Assembly (NCBI RefSeq): GCF_016765775.1
Contig: NZ_JAESVN010000002.1
Location: 310,001-374,000 of the forward strand
Reading direction: 5' to 3'
Source of the DNA: Szabonella alba
Lineage (GTDB): Bacteria; Pseudomonadota; Alphaproteobacteria; Rhodobacterales; Rhodobacteraceae
DNA length: 64,000 nucleotides
Every line of letters begins with the position of its first letter. The first letter of the stretch is position 1. Below are positions 45,187 to 55,410 of the stretch, one piece after another. Under the pieces are notes generated by a model. The model saw only the letters and a program-made list of their open reading frames with translations. It ran no database searches and was not told where the DNA came from. The translations under genes were made by a program, and so were the position numbers.

Positions 45187-45605
45187 TGGCCTGTTGGCTT
45201 TTCAAATCCGAACCCGATGCCTGGAGCTGGGATCAGCAAGTCGCCAAGGGTGATACGGGTGAGGAATGGGGTGGCGTGCGCAATTATCAGGCCCGCAACA
45301 ACATGCGCGCCATGAAGATCGGCGACCGGGGGTTTTTCTACCATTCCAATATCGGCAAGGAGGTCGTGGGCATTGTCGAGGTCTGCCGGGAAAGCTGCCC
45401 CGACAGCACCACCGACGATCCCCGCTGGGATTGCGTCTGGATCAAGGCGGTGAAGCCGGTTCAGCAGCCCGTCACGCTGGAGCAATGCAAGCAGGAACCG
45501 GGGCTGGAAAAGATGGCGCTGGTCACCAATACACGCCTGTCGGTGCAGCCGGTGACCGATGAGGAATGGCAGATCGTCTGCCGCATGGCCGGGGTTGAGG
45601 CGTAG
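45186..45605 (+). CDS. EVE domain protein (modified-base reader fold)
   Basis: A 139-residue protein consisting of one EVE (PUA-like) domain: MACWLFKSEPDAWSWDQ, WGGVRNYQARNNMRAMKIGDRGFFYHSN and GIVEVCRESCPDST are diagnostic. EVE domains bind modified bases in RNA or DNA. It sits in the tsaD tRNA-modification operon, which supports an RNA link. Start set at the one-base overlap with the yciI stop. Confidence 0.93.
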   Translation: MACWLFKSEPDAWSWDQQVAKGDTGEEWGGVRNYQARNNMRAMKIGDRGFFYHSNIGKEVVGIVEVCRESCPDSTTDDPRWDCVWIKAVKPVQQPVTLEQCKQEPGLEKMALVTNTRLSVQPVTDEEWQIVCRMAGVEA

Positions 45606-45614
45606 AAAGCCCCG

Positions 45615-45652
45615 GACCGCAGGCCCCGGCTGTTGGCAAGGGGCCTGCGGTC
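45615..45652. terminator. Bidirectional hairpin terminator
   Basis: Perfect 13-bp arms GACCGCAGGCCCC (45615-45627) and GGGGCCTGCGGTC (45640-45652), loop of 12, in the convergent gap between the EVE gene and the old-yellow-enzyme gene. The T-run is poor (GTTATT), so efficiency is uncertain. Confidence 0.7.
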
Positions 45653-45658
45653 GGGCCG

Positions 45659-46795
45659 TTATTCGCCCGCCGCCAGCCGGTCCAGCAGCGCCGCGCGGTT
45701 CTGCAGCCACCAGCCTGCCTGCGGAGGCCAGTCGCTGTAATCGCGCCCGCTGATTGCCTCACGCGCATGATGCGGCCAGTTCGGATCATCCAGTGCGGCG
45801 CGGGCGATGGCGACGATATCGGCCGATCCGTCCTGCACCACCGCCTCGGCCTGCGGGCCGTCAAGGATCAGCCCGACCGCGATGGTCGGGATCCCGACCG
45901 TTTCACGTAATGCGCGGGCAAAGGGCACCTGATAACCCGGGCCGCGCACCAGCCGGGTTGCATTGGCCGCCCCCACGATGCCGCCACTGGAACAGTCCAG
46001 CGCATCGACTCCGGCGGTTTTCAGCGCACGGGCAAATTCAATGGTCTGTTCCAGTTCCTGCCCGCCATCCACCCCGTCGGATACCGAAAGACGGATGAAC
46101 AGGCCCTTTTCCGGCCCGATCCTGTCCCGCACCGCGCGGCAGATTTCCAGCGGCAGACGGGTCCGCCCCGCAAGGTCGCCGCCATAGGCATCATCGCGCA
46201 GGTTCGACAGCGGTGAGACGAACTGATTGAGCAGATAGCCATGCGCGCCATGCAGTTCGACCAGATCAAAGCCCGCGCGCATCGCCCGCGCCGAGGATTG
46301 CACGAAATCGGCCTTGATCGTCTCGATCTCCTCAAGGCTCAGCGCCGCGGGCACCGGGTGGGCGGGCGTGATCGGCACCGCCGAAGGCGCGACAATGCGC
46401 CAGGGCGTTTCGCCGCGTTCGGTCAGATCAATCTCTGACAGCGGCTTGCCCCCATGCCAGGGCCGCTGGCTGGAGGCCTTGCGCCCGGCATGGCCCAGCT
46501 GGATGCCCGGAACCGCGCCCAGACTGCGGATCAGATCGGCGATGCGGGCCAGCGCCTCTTCCTGCTCATCGGTCCAGAGACCAAGATCGCCATGGGTGCT
46601 GAGCCCCTGTGCCGAAACCGAGGTCATCTCGACCATGACCAGTCCCGCCCCGCCCATGGCCAGCCGCCCGTATTGCGCCATATGCCAAGGCTGCGCGACG
46701 CCGCCCTTGCCGGAATACTGGCACATGGGCGAAATCATCACCCGGTTGGGCAGGGTCAGCGCCCCGATGGAAAGCGGGGAAAAAAGGGCGGACAT
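45659..46795 (-). CDS. NADH:flavin oxidoreductase, old yellow enzyme family (YqjM-like)
   Basis: A 378-residue FMN-dependent ene-reductase-type barrel: LPNRVMISPMCQYSG, GLVMVEMTSVSAQG, IQLGHAGRKAS, FDLVELHGAHGYLLNQFVSPLSN (His and Asn-region of the active site) and ADIVAIARAALDDPNWP. It most resembles the YqjM/xenobiotic reductase class. Alone on the minus strand after ocd with a 141-base gap that shows only short GC hairpins. Confidence 0.92.
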   Translation of the reverse strand: MSALFSPLSIGALTLPNRVMISPMCQYSGKGGVAQPWHMAQYGRLAMGGAGLVMVEMTSVSAQGLSTHGDLGLWTDEQEEALARIADLIRSLGAVPGIQLGHAGRKASSQRPWHGGKPLSEIDLTERGETPWRIVAPSAVPITPAHPVPAALSLEEIETIKADFVQSSARAMRAGFDLVELHGAHGYLLNQFVSPLSNLRDDAYGGDLAGRTRLPLEICRAVRDRIGPEKGLFIRLSVSDGVDGGQELEQTIEFARALKTAGVDALDCSSGGIVGAANATRLVRGPGYQVPFARALRETVGIPTIAVGLILDGPQAEAVVQDGSADIVAIARAALDDPNWPHHAREAISGRDYSDWPPQAGWWLQNRAALLDRLAAGE

Positions 46796-46936
46796 GCGCT
46801 GGTCCTTTCTGCTGCTGCGGCGGCGGATGGGCCTTGGCCGCGCCGGTTTGTAACCATCCGGGGCGATCTTTGGCGAATTCCGGGCCGGGCTGCAACCGGG
46901 GATATCACGGGCCGGGCCGCGCCCCCTGTGCAGGGG

Positions 46937-47986
46937 TCAGGGCCGGGCGCGCTGAAACATACCGAAAAGATCACGCGGATCATCGGGATCGGCGATCATG
47001 TCAAGGCGGGTGAAATAGGGCGTGCCCGTGATCGCCCTTGCGATATAGCGCAGGGCGCTGAAATCCTCGACCGCAAATCCCACGCTGTCAAACAGCGTGA
47101 TCTGCCGGTCGTCGCTGCGACCCCGCGCCGCCCCGGTGATGACCTGCCAAAGCTCGGTCACCGGATGGTCGGGGTCCAGTTGCTGGATCTCTCCCTCGAT
47201 CCGGGTCTGCGGCGGGTATTCGACGAAGATCGAAGACCGCAGCAGAATGTCGCGATGCAATTCGGTCTTGCCCGGGCAGTCGCCGCCAATGGCGTTGATA
47301 TGAACGCCCGCGCCGACCATGTTGTCGGTCAGGATCGTCGCATATTGCTTGTCGGCAGTGCAGGTCGTGATGATCTGCGCGCCCTCTATGGCCTCCATCT
47401 CGGACCGGCAGGTCACGACGCTGAGGCCACTGTCCGCAAGGTTTCTGGCGCATCGCGCGGTGGCCGAGGCGTCGATGTCATAAAGCCGCACGGTGTCGAT
47501 GCCGCAAACCGCCTTGAAGGCAAGGCACTGGAATTCCGACTGCGCACCATTGCCGATCATCGCCATGCAGCGCGCGCCCTTCGGCGCCAGATGTCGGGCG
47601 GCCATCGCGCTGGTTGCCGCAGTGCGCAGTGCGGTCAGCAGGGTCATCTCGCTCAGCAATCTGGGATAGCCGCTGGCGACATCCGCCAGCAGGCCAAAGG
47701 CCGTCACGGTCTGCAGCCCCGCGACCGGGTTGCCGGGATGGCCGTTCACATATTTGAAACCATAGGTTTCGCCATCCGATGTGGGCATCAGTTCGATCAC
47801 GCCCACATCGGAATGCGACGCCACGCGGGGCGTCTTGTCGAAAAGCGGCCAGCGGCGGAAATCGGCTTCGATCTCGGCGGCCAGATCCTTCAGCACGGTT
47901 TCGACGCCGATATGATGAACAAGGCCCATCATGTGCTCGACCGAAACGAAGGGAACATAGGCAAGTTTGGACGGATGCGGCGACAT
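46937..47986 (-). CDS. ocd: Ornithine cyclodeaminase
   Basis: A 349-residue mu-crystallin/OCD-family enzyme that would convert L-ornithine to L-proline and ammonia. GFKYVNGHPGNPVAGLQTVTAFG (substrate lysine and arginine region), the NAD loop MIGNGAQSEFQ, VRLYDID and the DVITTCTADK-like segment are present, and the length fits bacterial OCD. Start at MSPHPSKL follows GAGG. Ten bases after ctlX, with which it forms a citrulline/arginine to ornithine to proline route. Confidence 0.92.
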   Translation of the reverse strand: MSPHPSKLAYVPFVSVEHMMGLVHHIGVETVLKDLAAEIEADFRRWPLFDKTPRVASHSDVGVIELMPTSDGETYGFKYVNGHPGNPVAGLQTVTAFGLLADVASGYPRLLSEMTLLTALRTAATSAMAARHLAPKGARCMAMIGNGAQSEFQCLAFKAVCGIDTVRLYDIDASATARCARNLADSGLSVVTCRSEMEAIEGAQIITTCTADKQYATILTDNMVGAGVHINAIGGDCPGKTELHRDILLRSSIFVEYPPQTRIEGEIQQLDPDHPVTELWQVITGAARGRSDDRQITLFDSVGFAVEDFSALRYIARAITGTPYFTRLDMIADPDDPRDLFGMFQRARP

Positions 47987-47996
47987 GGAAACCTCG

Positions 47997-48935
47997 TCAG
48001 AAAGAGTGGGGGGAACGGGCACTGAGATGCAGTCCGGCAATCATACACCGAACCGACCCGCCCGCATGTTCAATGGTCGGAATCTCCAGCGGCAGCAGGG
48101 TCACATGCCGCGCCAGCGTCGCGCGCTGGTCCGCCTCAAGGCAGCGGAGCGCCCGCGAGGACAGCGCCAGCACAAGACCGTCGCGGCCTTGCAGCTCCAT
48201 CGCATTGCCTGCGAAATCGGCGATCTGGGCATGGGACAGCGCGATGATGTCGCGCCCGCCAAGGCGCAGCCTTTCGGCCAGTTCGAAGCGGCGCGCCGCA
48301 TCAGGGATCGCCTCAAGCCCGATCAGCGCGAAACCGGTGCCGATGCACATCAGGACATTGGTGTGATAGATCGGCTTGCCCCGGGCATCGACGGCATCGA
48401 AGACCACGGGTTCATAGTTGAAATGGGTGCAGAACCGTTCCAGCAGGATCTCGCTGGTGCGGTTTGAGCGGGCGGCATAGGCGACGCGTTCCAGATGGTC
48501 GATCACCATCGCGCCGGTGCCTTCCAGAAACAGCCCGTCCTGTTCCAGCCCGGAATAGTCGATGATGTCCTGCACCCGGTAATCGCGTTTCAGCATCTCC
48601 AGCACATCCTGCCTGCGCTCGGCGCGGCGGTTGGGCGAATACATTGGATAGACCGCAACATGCCCGCCGGGATGGGTCGAGAACCAGTTGTTCGGAAAGA
48701 CCGAATCCGGGGTTGTCCGGGTCTCGTCCTCAAAGAAATGCAGCCGGATGCCTTCGGCCCGCAGCGCATCGGCGGCGCGGGTCACTTCCTCATGCGCGGC
48801 CAGCGCGACCGCAATGGTGTCGGAACCGGCAATGGTCTGGAAATGGTTGTCGCGCGCGGTTTCGGTATTGGGCGAAAAATGATGCGGCCGGATCATGACG
48901 ATCGAAGCCGGAGCCTGAAGCGACGATCGGGGCAT
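47997..48935 (-). CDS. ctlX: Citrulline utilisation hydrolase CtlX-type (amidinotransferase fold)
   Basis: A 312-residue guanidino/ureido hydrolase: MIRPHHFSPNTET, PDSVFPNNWFSTHPGG, FLEGTGAMVIDH, IYHTNVLMCIGTGFALIG (catalytic His) and the C-terminal AGGSVRCMIA with the nucleophilic Cys. These are the marks of the arginine-deiminase-related CtlX family. It should feed ornithine to the next gene. Divergent from an Lrp-type regulator, the common arrangement for this pair. Confidence 0.88.
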   Translation of the reverse strand: MPRSSLQAPASIVMIRPHHFSPNTETARDNHFQTIAGSDTIAVALAAHEEVTRAADALRAEGIRLHFFEDETRTTPDSVFPNNWFSTHPGGHVAVYPMYSPNRRAERRQDVLEMLKRDYRVQDIIDYSGLEQDGLFLEGTGAMVIDHLERVAYAARSNRTSEILLERFCTHFNYEPVVFDAVDARGKPIYHTNVLMCIGTGFALIGLEAIPDAARRFELAERLRLGGRDIIALSHAQIADFAGNAMELQGRDGLVLALSSRALRCLEADQRATLARHVTLLPLEIPTIEHAGGSVRCMIAGLHLSARSPHSF

Positions 48936-49062
48936 GGCGGTCGCGTCCCTGTTGTGATGAAGCTATCAGCCTATCAGGGTGTTCTGGCAGATTGCATCGC
49001 CATGATGATTGATCTGCACAGTTAATTTATGCATTATGATAAGAGATACTGAAAGATTTGCC
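48936..49062. promoter_or_regulatory. Divergent ctlX / Lrp control region
   Basis: A short gap with an AT-rich core (TTAATTTATGCATTATGATAAG, read in parts around 49021-49043) including TTAT-N8-ATAA at 49028-49043. Lrp proteins bind degenerate AT-rich dyads, so this is the expected operator position; the match itself is weak. Confidence 0.4.
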
Positions 49063-49488
49063 ATGCATCGCTATGATGACCTTGACCGCAGGCTGGTTGC
49101 GATCCTGCGTGATGACGGGCGCGCCGCCGTGTCCAAGCTGGCGGTGCTGCTGGGAGTGTCGCGCGCAACCGTGCAGGCAAGGATCGACCGCCTGCTGAAC
49201 AGCGGTGCGGTGCTGGGCTTCACGATCCGCGCCCGCGAAGACAGCGGCCCGCATGGCGTGCGCGCCATCATGATGATCGAGGTTTCGGGCCAGTCCACAA
49301 CCCAGGTGATCCGCAGCCTGCGCGGCATCACGGCGCTGCATCAGTTGCATTCGACGAATGGCAACTGGGATCTGGTCGCGCATCTCAGCGCCGAAAGCCT
49401 TGCCGATTTCGACCGCATCCTGCGCGAGGTCCGCGGCATTCCCGGCATTACCAACAGCGAAACCTCGATCCTGCTGAGTTCAGTCTGA
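49063..49488 (+). CDS. Lrp/AsnC-family transcriptional regulator
   Basis: A 141-residue regulator: N-terminal helix-turn-helix (LDRRLVAILRDDGRAAVSKLAVLLGVSRATVQARIDRLL) and a C-terminal RAM/ACT-like ligand domain ending GIPGITNSETSILLSSV. It should sense an amino acid, probably arginine, ornithine or citrulline, and control ctlX-ocd. The ATG at MHRYDDL matches family starts; MIRDTERFAM nine codons upstream is an alternative. Confidence 0.92.
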   Translation: MHRYDDLDRRLVAILRDDGRAAVSKLAVLLGVSRATVQARIDRLLNSGAVLGFTIRAREDSGPHGVRAIMMIEVSGQSTTQVIRSLRGITALHQLHSTNGNWDLVAHLSAESLADFDRILREVRGIPGITNSETSILLSSV

Positions 49489-49566
49489 CCGGGGCCGCCG
49501 GGTGCCGCCACAGGGACAGCCGCGCGAGCATGGCCGTATTCGGATCGCATCGCTGGCGGTGCAACC

Positions 49567-49657
49567 TCCTTTTTCTCTTGCTTGTTTTTCGGCCCGGGCG
49601 TAGAGGCGGCGGTGGGACACCTCTCCCCAACGAGAGGCATTTATCTGGAAGGATACC
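49567..49657 (+). ncRNA. Candidate serC leader RNA
   Basis: The 169-base region before serC has layered pairing options. CCTCTC (49620-49625) and GAGAGG (49632-49637) form a perfect hairpin with loop CCCAAC. The left arm can alternatively pair with AGAGG at 49602-49606. TCCTT (49567-49571), inside an anti-Shine-Dalgarno-like ACCTCCTT, can pair with the ribosome site AAGGA (49649-49653). A serC leader motif whose last stem covers the ribosome site is known upstream of serC-serA in alphaproteobacteria; this matches in place and style, but I could not compare it with the consensus. Confidence 0.55.
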
Positions 49658-50815
<1,158 letters not shown>

Positions 50816-50918
50816 GCATTTTCGCCCCTCGGTCCTGACGGATCTTCTCGCCCATCCCGGCGATGAAGGGCCGACAGGGCCGGTGCGCCCTCCCAACCCT
50901 TCAAAGGAGCCCAGAGAC

Positions 50919-52514
50919 ATGGCCCCCAAGGTTCTTGTATCCGACGAACTGTCCGAAACCGCCGTCCAGATCTTCCGTGACCGTGGCATTGACGTGGATT
51001 TCATGCCGAAGCTCGGCAAGGACAAGGAAAAGCTGGCCGAGATCATCGGCAATTACGATGGTCTTGCCATCCGGTCGGCCACCAAGGTCACCGCGAAACT
51101 GCTGGAAAGCACCGACCGCCTGCGCGTCATCGCGCGTGCGGGCATCGGCGTCGACAATGTCGATATCCCGGCGGCCTCGAAAAAAGGCGTGATCGTGATG
51201 AATACGCCTTTCGGCAATTCGATCACCACCGCCGAACATGCCATCGCGATGATGTTCGCGGTTGCGCGGCAACTGCCCGAGGCGAATGCCTCGACCCATG
51301 CCGGGAAATGGGAGAAATCCCGCTTCATGGGGGTGGAACTGTTCAACAAGACGCTGGGTGTGATCGGCGCGGGCAATATCGGCGGCATCGTCTGCGACCG
51401 GGCGCTGGGCCTGCATATGAAGGTCGTCGCCTATGACCCCTTCCTGTCCGAGGAACGCGCCACCGCGATGGGTGTGACCAAGGTGGATCTGGATGAATTG
51501 CTGGCGCGGGCCGATTTCATCACCTTGCATGTGCCGCTGACCGACAAGACCCGCAACATCCTGTCCGCCGAAAGCCTTGCGAAATGCAAGCCCGGCGTGC
51601 GGATCGTGAACTGCGCGCGCGGCGGTCTGGTGGATGAGGCGGCGCTGGCCGAGGCGCTGAAATCGGGCCATGTCGCGGGTGCTGCCTTTGACGTGTTCGA
51701 GGTGGAGCCTGCAACCGAAAGCCCGCTGTTTGGCCTGCCGAACGTGGTGGTGACGCCGCATCTGGGTGCATCGACCTCTGAGGCGCAGGAAAATGTCGCC
51801 TTGCAGGTGGCCGAACAGATGTCGGATTACCTGCTGACTGGCGCGGTGCAGAACGCGCTCAACATGCCCTCGGTCACCGCTGAGGAAGCCGCCGTCATGG
51901 GGCCATGGGTGAAACTGGCCGGGCATCTGGGCGCTTTCGTGGGCCAGATGACGGATGAGCCGATCAAGGCGATCAATGTGCTGTATGATGGCAGCGTGGC
52001 GGCGATGAACCTTGCCGCGCTGAACTGCGCGGCGATTGCGGGGATCATGAAAGCCACGAATCCGGATGTGAACATGGTGTCCGCCCCGGTGGTGGCCAAG
52101 GAACGCGGCATCCAGATTTCGACCACCCGGCAAGAGAAATCGGGCGTTTTTGACGCCTATATCAAGTTGACCGTGGTCACCGACAAGCGGGAACGGTCCA
52201 TCGCGGGCACGGTGTTTTCCGATGGCAAGCCGCGTTTCATCCAGATCAAGGGCATCAATATCGACGCCGAGATCGGTGCGCATATGCTGTACACCACCAA
52301 TGAGGACGTGCCCGGCATCATCGGCCTTCTGGGCATGACCATGGGCAAGAACGGCGTGAACATCGCCAACTTCACCCTTGGCCGGTCTTCTGCCGGAAGC
52401 GAGGCAATTGCCCTGCTCTATCTGGATCAGGCGATTGATCCCAAAGTGGTGGACACGCTGGAATCGACCGGCATGTTTCAGCAGGTCAAGCCGCTGCAAT
52501 TCGACGTGGGCTGA
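50919..52514 (+). CDS. serA: D-3-phosphoglycerate dehydrogenase
   Basis: A 531-residue type I enzyme, first step of serine synthesis. VLVSDELSETAVQIFRDRGI, the NAD motif GVIGAGNIGGIVCDRA, catalytic Arg in NCARGG, Glu in FEVEP and His in TPHLGAST; then the intervening domain and a C-terminal ACT domain (NEDVPGIIGLLGMTMGKNGVNIANFTLGR) that usually binds serine for feedback. Start at MAPKVLV follows AAAGGAG. Ends in a strong terminator. Confidence 0.96.
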   Translation: MAPKVLVSDELSETAVQIFRDRGIDVDFMPKLGKDKEKLAEIIGNYDGLAIRSATKVTAKLLESTDRLRVIARAGIGVDNVDIPAASKKGVIVMNTPFGNSITTAEHAIAMMFAVARQLPEANASTHAGKWEKSRFMGVELFNKTLGVIGAGNIGGIVCDRALGLHMKVVAYDPFLSEERATAMGVTKVDLDELLARADFITLHVPLTDKTRNILSAESLAKCKPGVRIVNCARGGLVDEAALAEALKSGHVAGAAFDVFEVEPATESPLFGLPNVVVTPHLGASTSEAQENVALQVAEQMSDYLLTGAVQNALNMPSVTAEEAAVMGPWVKLAGHLGAFVGQMTDEPIKAINVLYDGSVAAMNLAALNCAAIAGIMKATNPDVNMVSAPVVAKERGIQISTTRQEKSGVFDAYIKLTVVTDKRERSIAGTVFSDGKPRFIQIKGINIDAEIGAHMLYTTNEDVPGIIGLLGMTMGKNGVNIANFTLGRSSAGSEAIALLYLDQAIDPKVVDTLESTGMFQQVKPLQFDVG

Positions 52515-52536
52515 GACGGGCCGTTGAACGAAAGGC

Positions 52537-52568
52537 AAAGGGCCGGAGCAGTGATGCTCCGGCCCTTT
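52537..52568. terminator. Rho-independent type terminator, serA / helicase
   Basis: Perfect 13-bp arms AAAGGGCCGGAGC and GCTCCGGCCCTTT around AGTGAT, in the convergent gap. The A-run and T-run in the arms let it work in both directions. Confidence 0.88.
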
Positions 52569-52600
52569 GTCATTGGGGTCTGTGGATGCCGGTGGCGCGG

Positions 52601-55174
52601 TCAGCCCTTGGGCTTCGGCGGCACGAAACGCTTGCTGGTATCCTTGGCATCGGTTTTGGGCCGTGCGGGTTTGGCAAAGGTTTTGGCCGCGAATTTCCCG
52701 GCCGGTTTGCCGCCCGCGGGTTTGCCCGCACCCTTGCCCGGGCCTGCGGATTTGAAACCCGCCGCGCGCGAGGGCCGGGCATCCGGGCCGTCGCCGGGCT
52801 TGACGAAGGGCCGGGGTTTCGGGCCTGCCTCGCCATCGCGCGGCTTGGCCCAGGGTTTGGCGCCTTCGGCACGCGGCGCGCGGGGTTTGCCGCCTTCGGG
52901 ACGGGCCGCATAGGGTTTTGCGCCGTCACTGCGCGGTGCGTAGGGCTTCGCCCCCTCGGCGCGGGGTGCATAGGGTTTCGCGCCTTCGGCGCGGGGTGCC
53001 CGGGGCTTGCCCGCATCATCCCGCGCGCCGCCCTCGGCGCTTTTGCCGGCATGGGTTTTGAAGCCAGCAGCACGGGCGGGACGGTCTGCAGCGGCGCCCC
53101 CGCCATGGGATTTGAACCCGGCCGAGCGGGGCGCGGGCTTGGCGCCATAGGGCTTGCCGCCTTCGGGCCGCGCATAGGCGGGTTTGCCTTCGCTGCGATC
53201 GTCCTTTTTCCAGCGGGCCTTGCGCTCGGCCCCCTCACGGGGGGCTTCGGCAGGGCGGGCGGCTGCCTTGGGCCGGTCCAGCGGCGTCCAGGCGGGGGCC
53301 GCGTCGCGGCTTTCCTCACGCGGGGGGCGGGGTTCGGAACGGGCTGCCGGACGGGGGGCGGCATCGTCCTGATCGCGGCGCGCGGGGGCCTTGCGGGCGG
53401 TTTCGCGCGGCGCGGATTCGGCGGCGGCGGGGCGGGCGCGCGGGGCGGCCTCATCCTCAACGAAACGCGACGGTTTCGGCTTGTAGGCGGGCTTGTCGCC
53501 GCGTGGCGGACGCGGCGCGCTGTCATCGCGTGCCGGGCGCGGTGCACGGGCACCGCCGGGGGCCCGTTCGGGACGGGCAAGATTGGGCTCACCGGGCAGG
53601 CGGCGCATCGTCACATCCGTGTCGATCAGCATTTCCGCACCGAATTTCGCGGCTTCCCCTTCGGCAATCTGCACGAAGGTTTCGGTCTGCTGCACGCGGA
53701 TCGCGCCGATGGCGTCGCGGGTGATGGCGCCCGCATCGCAGATTTTCGGCAAAAGCCAGCGCGCCTCGGCCCGGGCCGTATGACCGACCGAGACAGTGAA
53801 CCAGACCGACGCGCCGAATTCGCTGCGTTCGCGCGGCGGTTTCGGGGCGCCGGGGGCGGCCACTTCCGACAGGACCTCAGGGGCCGAACGCCCTTCGCGC
53901 CACAGCCGCACAAAGGCCTGTGCGACATGATCGGCGCCGAACCGCTCCAGCAGGGTCTGGGCCATGGCCAGATCCTCACCTTCATTCGGCCCCAGCGAGG
54001 GATGTTCAAGAATGCGCTGATCGTCGCGTTCCTGCACTTCCTCGGCCGAGGGCGCATTGGCCCATTCGGCCACGACCTTCGCGCCTTGCAGGATGCGGCT
54101 GGCCTTCCGGAAATCCGACGGCGTGACAATCAGCGCCGAAACCCCCTTGGACCCCGCGCGCCCGGTACGGCCCGACCGGTGCAGCAGCGTTTCGGGATTG
54201 GTGGGCAGATCGGCATGGATCACCAGATCCAGCCCCGGCAGGTCGATTCCGCGCGCGGCCACATCGGTGGCGATACAGACCCGGGCGCGGCCCGAACGCA
54301 GCGAGGTCAGCGCATTGGTGCGTTCCTGCTGGCTCAACTCACCCGACAGGGCCACGACCTGAAAGCCCCGGTTCCCCATCCGTGCCATCAGATGATTGAC
54401 GTTGGCCCGCGTCTTGCAGAACACGATGGCCGTGCGCGCCTCGTAAAAGCGCAAAAGATTGAAAATCGCATGCTCTCGGTCGCGCACCTGCACATTCAGC
54501 GCGCGATATTCGATATCGGCATGCTGGCTGGTGCCGCTGACGGTCTGGATGCGCAGCGCATCCTTCTGGAAGGTCTTGGCGAGTTCGGCGATTTCCTTGG
54601 GCACCGTGGCCGAGAACATCAGCGTGCGGCGATCCTCGGGCGCTGCGGCAAGGATGAATTCCAGATCCTCGGAAAATCCGAGATCCAGCATTTCATCCGC
54701 CTCATCCAGAACCACGGCCCGGGTGGCCGACAGATCCAGCGACTTGCGCTCGATATGGTCGCGCAACCGGCCGGGCGTGCCGACAACGATATGCGCGCCG
54801 CGTTCCAGCGCGCGCTTTTCGGTGCGGTAATCCATGCCACCCACGCAGGTTGCGATCTGTGCATTCGCCCCGGCGAACAGCCAGGCCAGTTCGCGCGCAA
54901 CCTGCAGTGCCAGTTCGCGCGTCGGCGCGATGACAAGGGCGGCGGGCACATCGGCGAACAGGAATTTCTCACCGCCCGCAAGCAGGTCAGGCGCGATGGC
55001 CAGCCCGAAGGCGACGGTCTTGCCCGAACCTGTCTGGGCCGAAACCAGAAGGTCGCGGCCCGCGACGCCTTCGGCCAGAACGGCCTCTTGCACGGGGGTC
55101 AGGGTTTCATAACCCTTGGCGGTCAGCGCCGTGGCCAAAGGCCCGGCGATCATGGATGTGTCGATCATTTTCAT
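52601..55174 (-). CDS. DEAD-box RNA helicase with long repetitive basic C-terminal tail
   Basis: An 857-residue DeaD/CsdA-type helicase. Q motif and Walker A: LTPVQEAVL, SAQTGSGKT; DEAD box VLDEADEML; SAT in MFSATVP; HRSGRTGRAG in motif VI; then a CsdA/DbpA-like RNA-binding domain (FTVSVGHTARAEARWLLPKI). The last 270 or so residues are low-complexity, rich in Arg, Lys, Pro, Ala and Gly, with tandem EGAKPYAPRA-like units, and are probably disordered and RNA-binding. Start is MKMIDTSM or the ATG two codons on (55168), which has better spacing from AGG. The long antisense frame here is a GC artefact. Confidence 0.92.
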   Translation of the reverse strand: MKMIDTSMIAGPLATALTAKGYETLTPVQEAVLAEGVAGRDLLVSAQTGSGKTVAFGLAIAPDLLAGGEKFLFADVPAALVIAPTRELALQVARELAWLFAGANAQIATCVGGMDYRTEKRALERGAHIVVGTPGRLRDHIERKSLDLSATRAVVLDEADEMLDLGFSEDLEFILAAAPEDRRTLMFSATVPKEIAELAKTFQKDALRIQTVSGTSQHADIEYRALNVQVRDREHAIFNLLRFYEARTAIVFCKTRANVNHLMARMGNRGFQVVALSGELSQQERTNALTSLRSGRARVCIATDVAARGIDLPGLDLVIHADLPTNPETLLHRSGRTGRAGSKGVSALIVTPSDFRKASRILQGAKVVAEWANAPSAEEVQERDDQRILEHPSLGPNEGEDLAMAQTLLERFGADHVAQAFVRLWREGRSAPEVLSEVAAPGAPKPPRERSEFGASVWFTVSVGHTARAEARWLLPKICDAGAITRDAIGAIRVQQTETFVQIAEGEAAKFGAEMLIDTDVTMRRLPGEPNLARPERAPGGARAPRPARDDSAPRPPRGDKPAYKPKPSRFVEDEAAPRARPAAAESAPRETARKAPARRDQDDAAPRPAARSEPRPPREESRDAAPAWTPLDRPKAAARPAEAPREGAERKARWKKDDRSEGKPAYARPEGGKPYGAKPAPRSAGFKSHGGGAAADRPARAAGFKTHAGKSAEGGARDDAGKPRAPRAEGAKPYAPRAEGAKPYAPRSDGAKPYAARPEGGKPRAPRAEGAKPWAKPRDGEAGPKPRPFVKPGDGPDARPSRAAGFKSAGPGKGAGKPAGGKPAGKFAAKTFAKPARPKTDAKDTSKRFVPPKPKG
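52830..53010 (-). repeat. Tandem decapeptide-coding repeat in helicase tail
   Basis: At least six imperfect units of about 27-33 bases encode variants of PRAEGAKPYA (PRAEGAKPYA, PRAEGAKPYA, PRSDGAKPYA, ARPEGGKPRA, PRAEGAKPWA). Such arrays vary in number between strains through slippage. Confidence 0.75.
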
Positions 55175-55410
55175 TACCTGACAGGGGGCGCGCTGTGGCC
55201 CGATGGGCGGCGCCTTCCTATCCCTGTCCGGCGGGGTCATGCCTGCCCGCCGGCCCCCGGGTGATGCGGGTGCCGAAGGGGGCGGCATACACGGAATGGC
55301 CGCCGCTGTATATGGTCAAAGCTGCACTGCGGCGAAAAGCGTGGTGCATGGCTTTACCCTCCCTGCCGCAAGCGGTAGTTTCAGGAAAGGTTTCAAGGGA
55401 AGGACGGCCC

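Noticed and set aside
50901-52538. 545-codon minus-strand frame opposite serA
   Set aside because: His/Gln/Arg-rich antisense shadow; serA is complete on the plus strand.
52586-55264. 892-codon open frame antisense to the DEAD-box helicase
   Set aside because: Gly/Phe/Arg-rich translation with no family pattern; the minus strand carries every helicase motif in order. Long antisense frames are expected where third codon positions are nearly all G or C.
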